This document shows, piece by piece, positions 63,416-64,000 of a stretch of DNA of 64,000 nt (the first letter of the stretch is position 1; each line of letters opens with the position of its first letter). A program made the position numbers and the translations under genes. The notes beneath the pieces are model-generated. The model made no database searches and was not told where the DNA came from. It saw nothing but the letters and a program-made list of their open reading frames with translations. The stretch lies in assembly GCA_030425045.1 (NCBI GenBank), contig JAUHVL010000016.1, positions 1 through 64,000 of the forward strand, read 5' to 3'. The stretch is from a bacterium (lineage in GTDB: Bacteria > Bdellovibrionota > Bacteriovoracia > Bacteriovoracales > Bacteriovoracaceae).

Positions 63416-63781
63416 ATGAATTTAGTAGATGTCGTAAAAGAAAATTACGCAAATCCAAAAGTGAAAGACATGCCTCACTTTCGTTCTGGTGACACGATTG
63501 AAGTGCACGCAAGAATTAAAGAAGGTGACAAAAGCCGTATCCAGCTTTTTAAAGGTGTTGTGATTTCAGTCTGTAAGAGAGGAGATGTCGAAGGACATTT
63601 TCGTGTAAGAAAAGTTTCTAGTGGTATGGGTGTTGAAAGAGTTTTCCCATTTCACAGTAAGAACATTGAAAAAGTAACAATCGTTCAATACGGTAAGTCT
63701 CGTCGTTCGAAGCTTTACTATCTTCGTGAGAGAAGTGGTAAATCTGCTCGTATCGCGATTGACTACGATAGAAATAAGTAG
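63416..63781 (+). CDS. rplS: ribosomal protein L19
   Basis: The 121-residue protein has the L19 hallmarks: FRSGDTIEVHARIKEGDKSRIQLFKGVVIS in the first half (quoted in part: FRSGDTIEVHARIKEG), GVERVFPFHSKNIEKV and RRSKLYYLRERSGKSARI. L19 sits at the 30S-50S interface. GAAGGGGAAAAA upstream is its ribosome site. It is followed by two hairpins, the second a terminator. Confidence 0.98.
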   Translation: MNLVDVVKENYANPKVKDMPHFRSGDTIEVHARIKEGDKSRIQLFKGVVISVCKRGDVEGHFRVRKVSSGMGVERVFPFHSKNIEKVTIVQYGKSRRSKLYYLRERSGKSARIAIDYDRNK

Positions 63782-63804
63782 CCAATTACCTCTTCGGAGG
63801 TTGG
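63782..63804 (+). other. UUCG-capped hairpin after rplS
   Basis: CCTC, TTCG, GAGG form a stem with a very stable UUCG loop directly after the rplS stop, extendable by CCAA/TTGG with a 3-base bulge. There is no T run, so it may protect or mark the mRNA 3' end. Confidence 0.5.
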
Positions 63805-63855
63805 GCAAGGAGAACTTTCATAGAAAGATCCTGTAAATCCAAAAATTTTGATTTA

Positions 63856-64000
63856 ATGAAGGCCTCAAATTTGGGGCCTTCTTTTTTTATGGCCGCTATC
63901 GATGAAGTTGGTAGAGGTCCTCTGGCCGGTCCGGTGGTGGCGGCTTGTCTTTTTTGGTCCGGAAACCTGAAACAGCTTGGTGAAGATGAAGACTTTCTAA
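63856..64000 (+). CDS. rnhB: ribonuclease HII, N-terminal fragment
   Basis: The right edge cuts this gene; about 48 codons are visible. FMAAIDEVGRGPLAGPVVAAC is RNase HII (quoted in part: AAIDEVGRGPLAGP), with the first catalytic Asp-Glu pair, in the usual place behind rplS. Two in-frame starts are possible: ATG 63856 and ATG 63889. The longer one would translate through the rplS terminator hairpin; the shorter starts right after the T run and has no Shine-Dalgarno. I list the longer form, but the shorter matches the family's usual start better. Confidence 0.8.
   Translation, partial: MKASNLGPSFFMAAIDEVGRGPLAGPVVAACLFWSGNLKQLGEDEDFL
63858..63888 (+). terminator. Rho-independent terminator of rplS
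   Basis: GAAGGCC (63858-63864) pairs with GGCCTTC (63875-63881), followed by seven T. It overlaps the possible upstream start of rnhB. Confidence 0.8.

Noticed and set aside
1-64000. tRNA, rRNA, riboswitch or mobile element
   Set aside because: I looked for clover-leaf ends, rRNA segments, transposase motifs and terminal repeats and saw none that I could support.

Overview
The window is AT-rich, gene-dense chromosomal DNA of a Gram-negative flagellated bacterium. No gap between genes exceeds about 300 bases. I see no rRNA, tRNA, insertion sequence, prophage or CRISPR array. Many lipoproteins, several very large secreted proteins, a flagellin gene, an elongation factor G of the mitochondrial/spdEFG1 type and the trmD-rplS-rnhB neighbourhood suggest a deltaproteobacterial-grade lineage. 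Predatory Bdellovibrionota (Bacteriovorax/Halobacteriovorax-like) is my best guess. That is inference, not proof.

Layout. 1-8.1 kb: a lipoprotein fragment, an outer-membrane barrel with a sigma-54-type promoter, a queD-like/M14 carboxypeptidase pair, RNase HI, and a run of envelope folding proteins (FKBP lipoprotein, NIF3-like protein, exported Hsp20-like protein), then a cupredoxin-like protein with a CpaF-type ATPase. 8.3-20.1 kb: fusA, a 3D-domain lipoprotein, a LysR regulator, a CCA/poly(A) nucleotidyltransferase, a two-gene winged-helix/receiver-like unit, polyphosphate genes ppx and ppk arranged tail to tail, and sufE. 20.2-26.3 kb: one gene for a 2047-residue secreted protein built from about 27 tandem 49-residue repeats with four cysteines each. 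26.6-33.2 kb: a small lipoprotein and the pyrimidine operon pyrB-carAB-pyrF, in which carA and carB are fused. 33.3-39.2 kb: an unrecognised protein with a GmhB/HisB-type phosphatase, a GT51 transglycosylase, a fused YkgJ-type/lipoate ligase and a solitary C5 DNA methyltransferase. 39.4-49.3 kb: a 1488-residue secreted protein facing a four-gene envelope operon (two lipoproteins, one secreted protein, one ceramidase-like membrane hydrolase). 49.5-54.9 kb: flagellin, then three signalling proteins whose receiver or HD-GYP domains have lost key residues. 54.9-60.8 kb: a three-gene envelope locus with c-type haem motifs, Calx-beta domains and a Tat-exported protein. 61.1 kb to the end: rimM-trmD, an RNA methyltransferase, rplS and the start of rnhB.

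Themes. A promoter-like signature, TAAA then 16 nt then (G/A)CCGATAA, lies before the cupredoxin/cpaF pair and before the four-gene envelope operon, and looser versions precede the cysteine-repeat gene and the haem/Calx-beta locus. It resembles a flagellar sigma-28 promoter with one extra spacer base. A perfect 23-bp inverted repeat abuts the -35 end of the copy at the envelope operon. The least explained parts of the window are the cysteine-repeat protein, the 43.8-49.3 kb envelope operon with its inverted repeat and the convergent 1488-residue protein, and the degenerate signalling cluster. They may belong to one motility-coupled cell-surface programme, which is a hypothesis.
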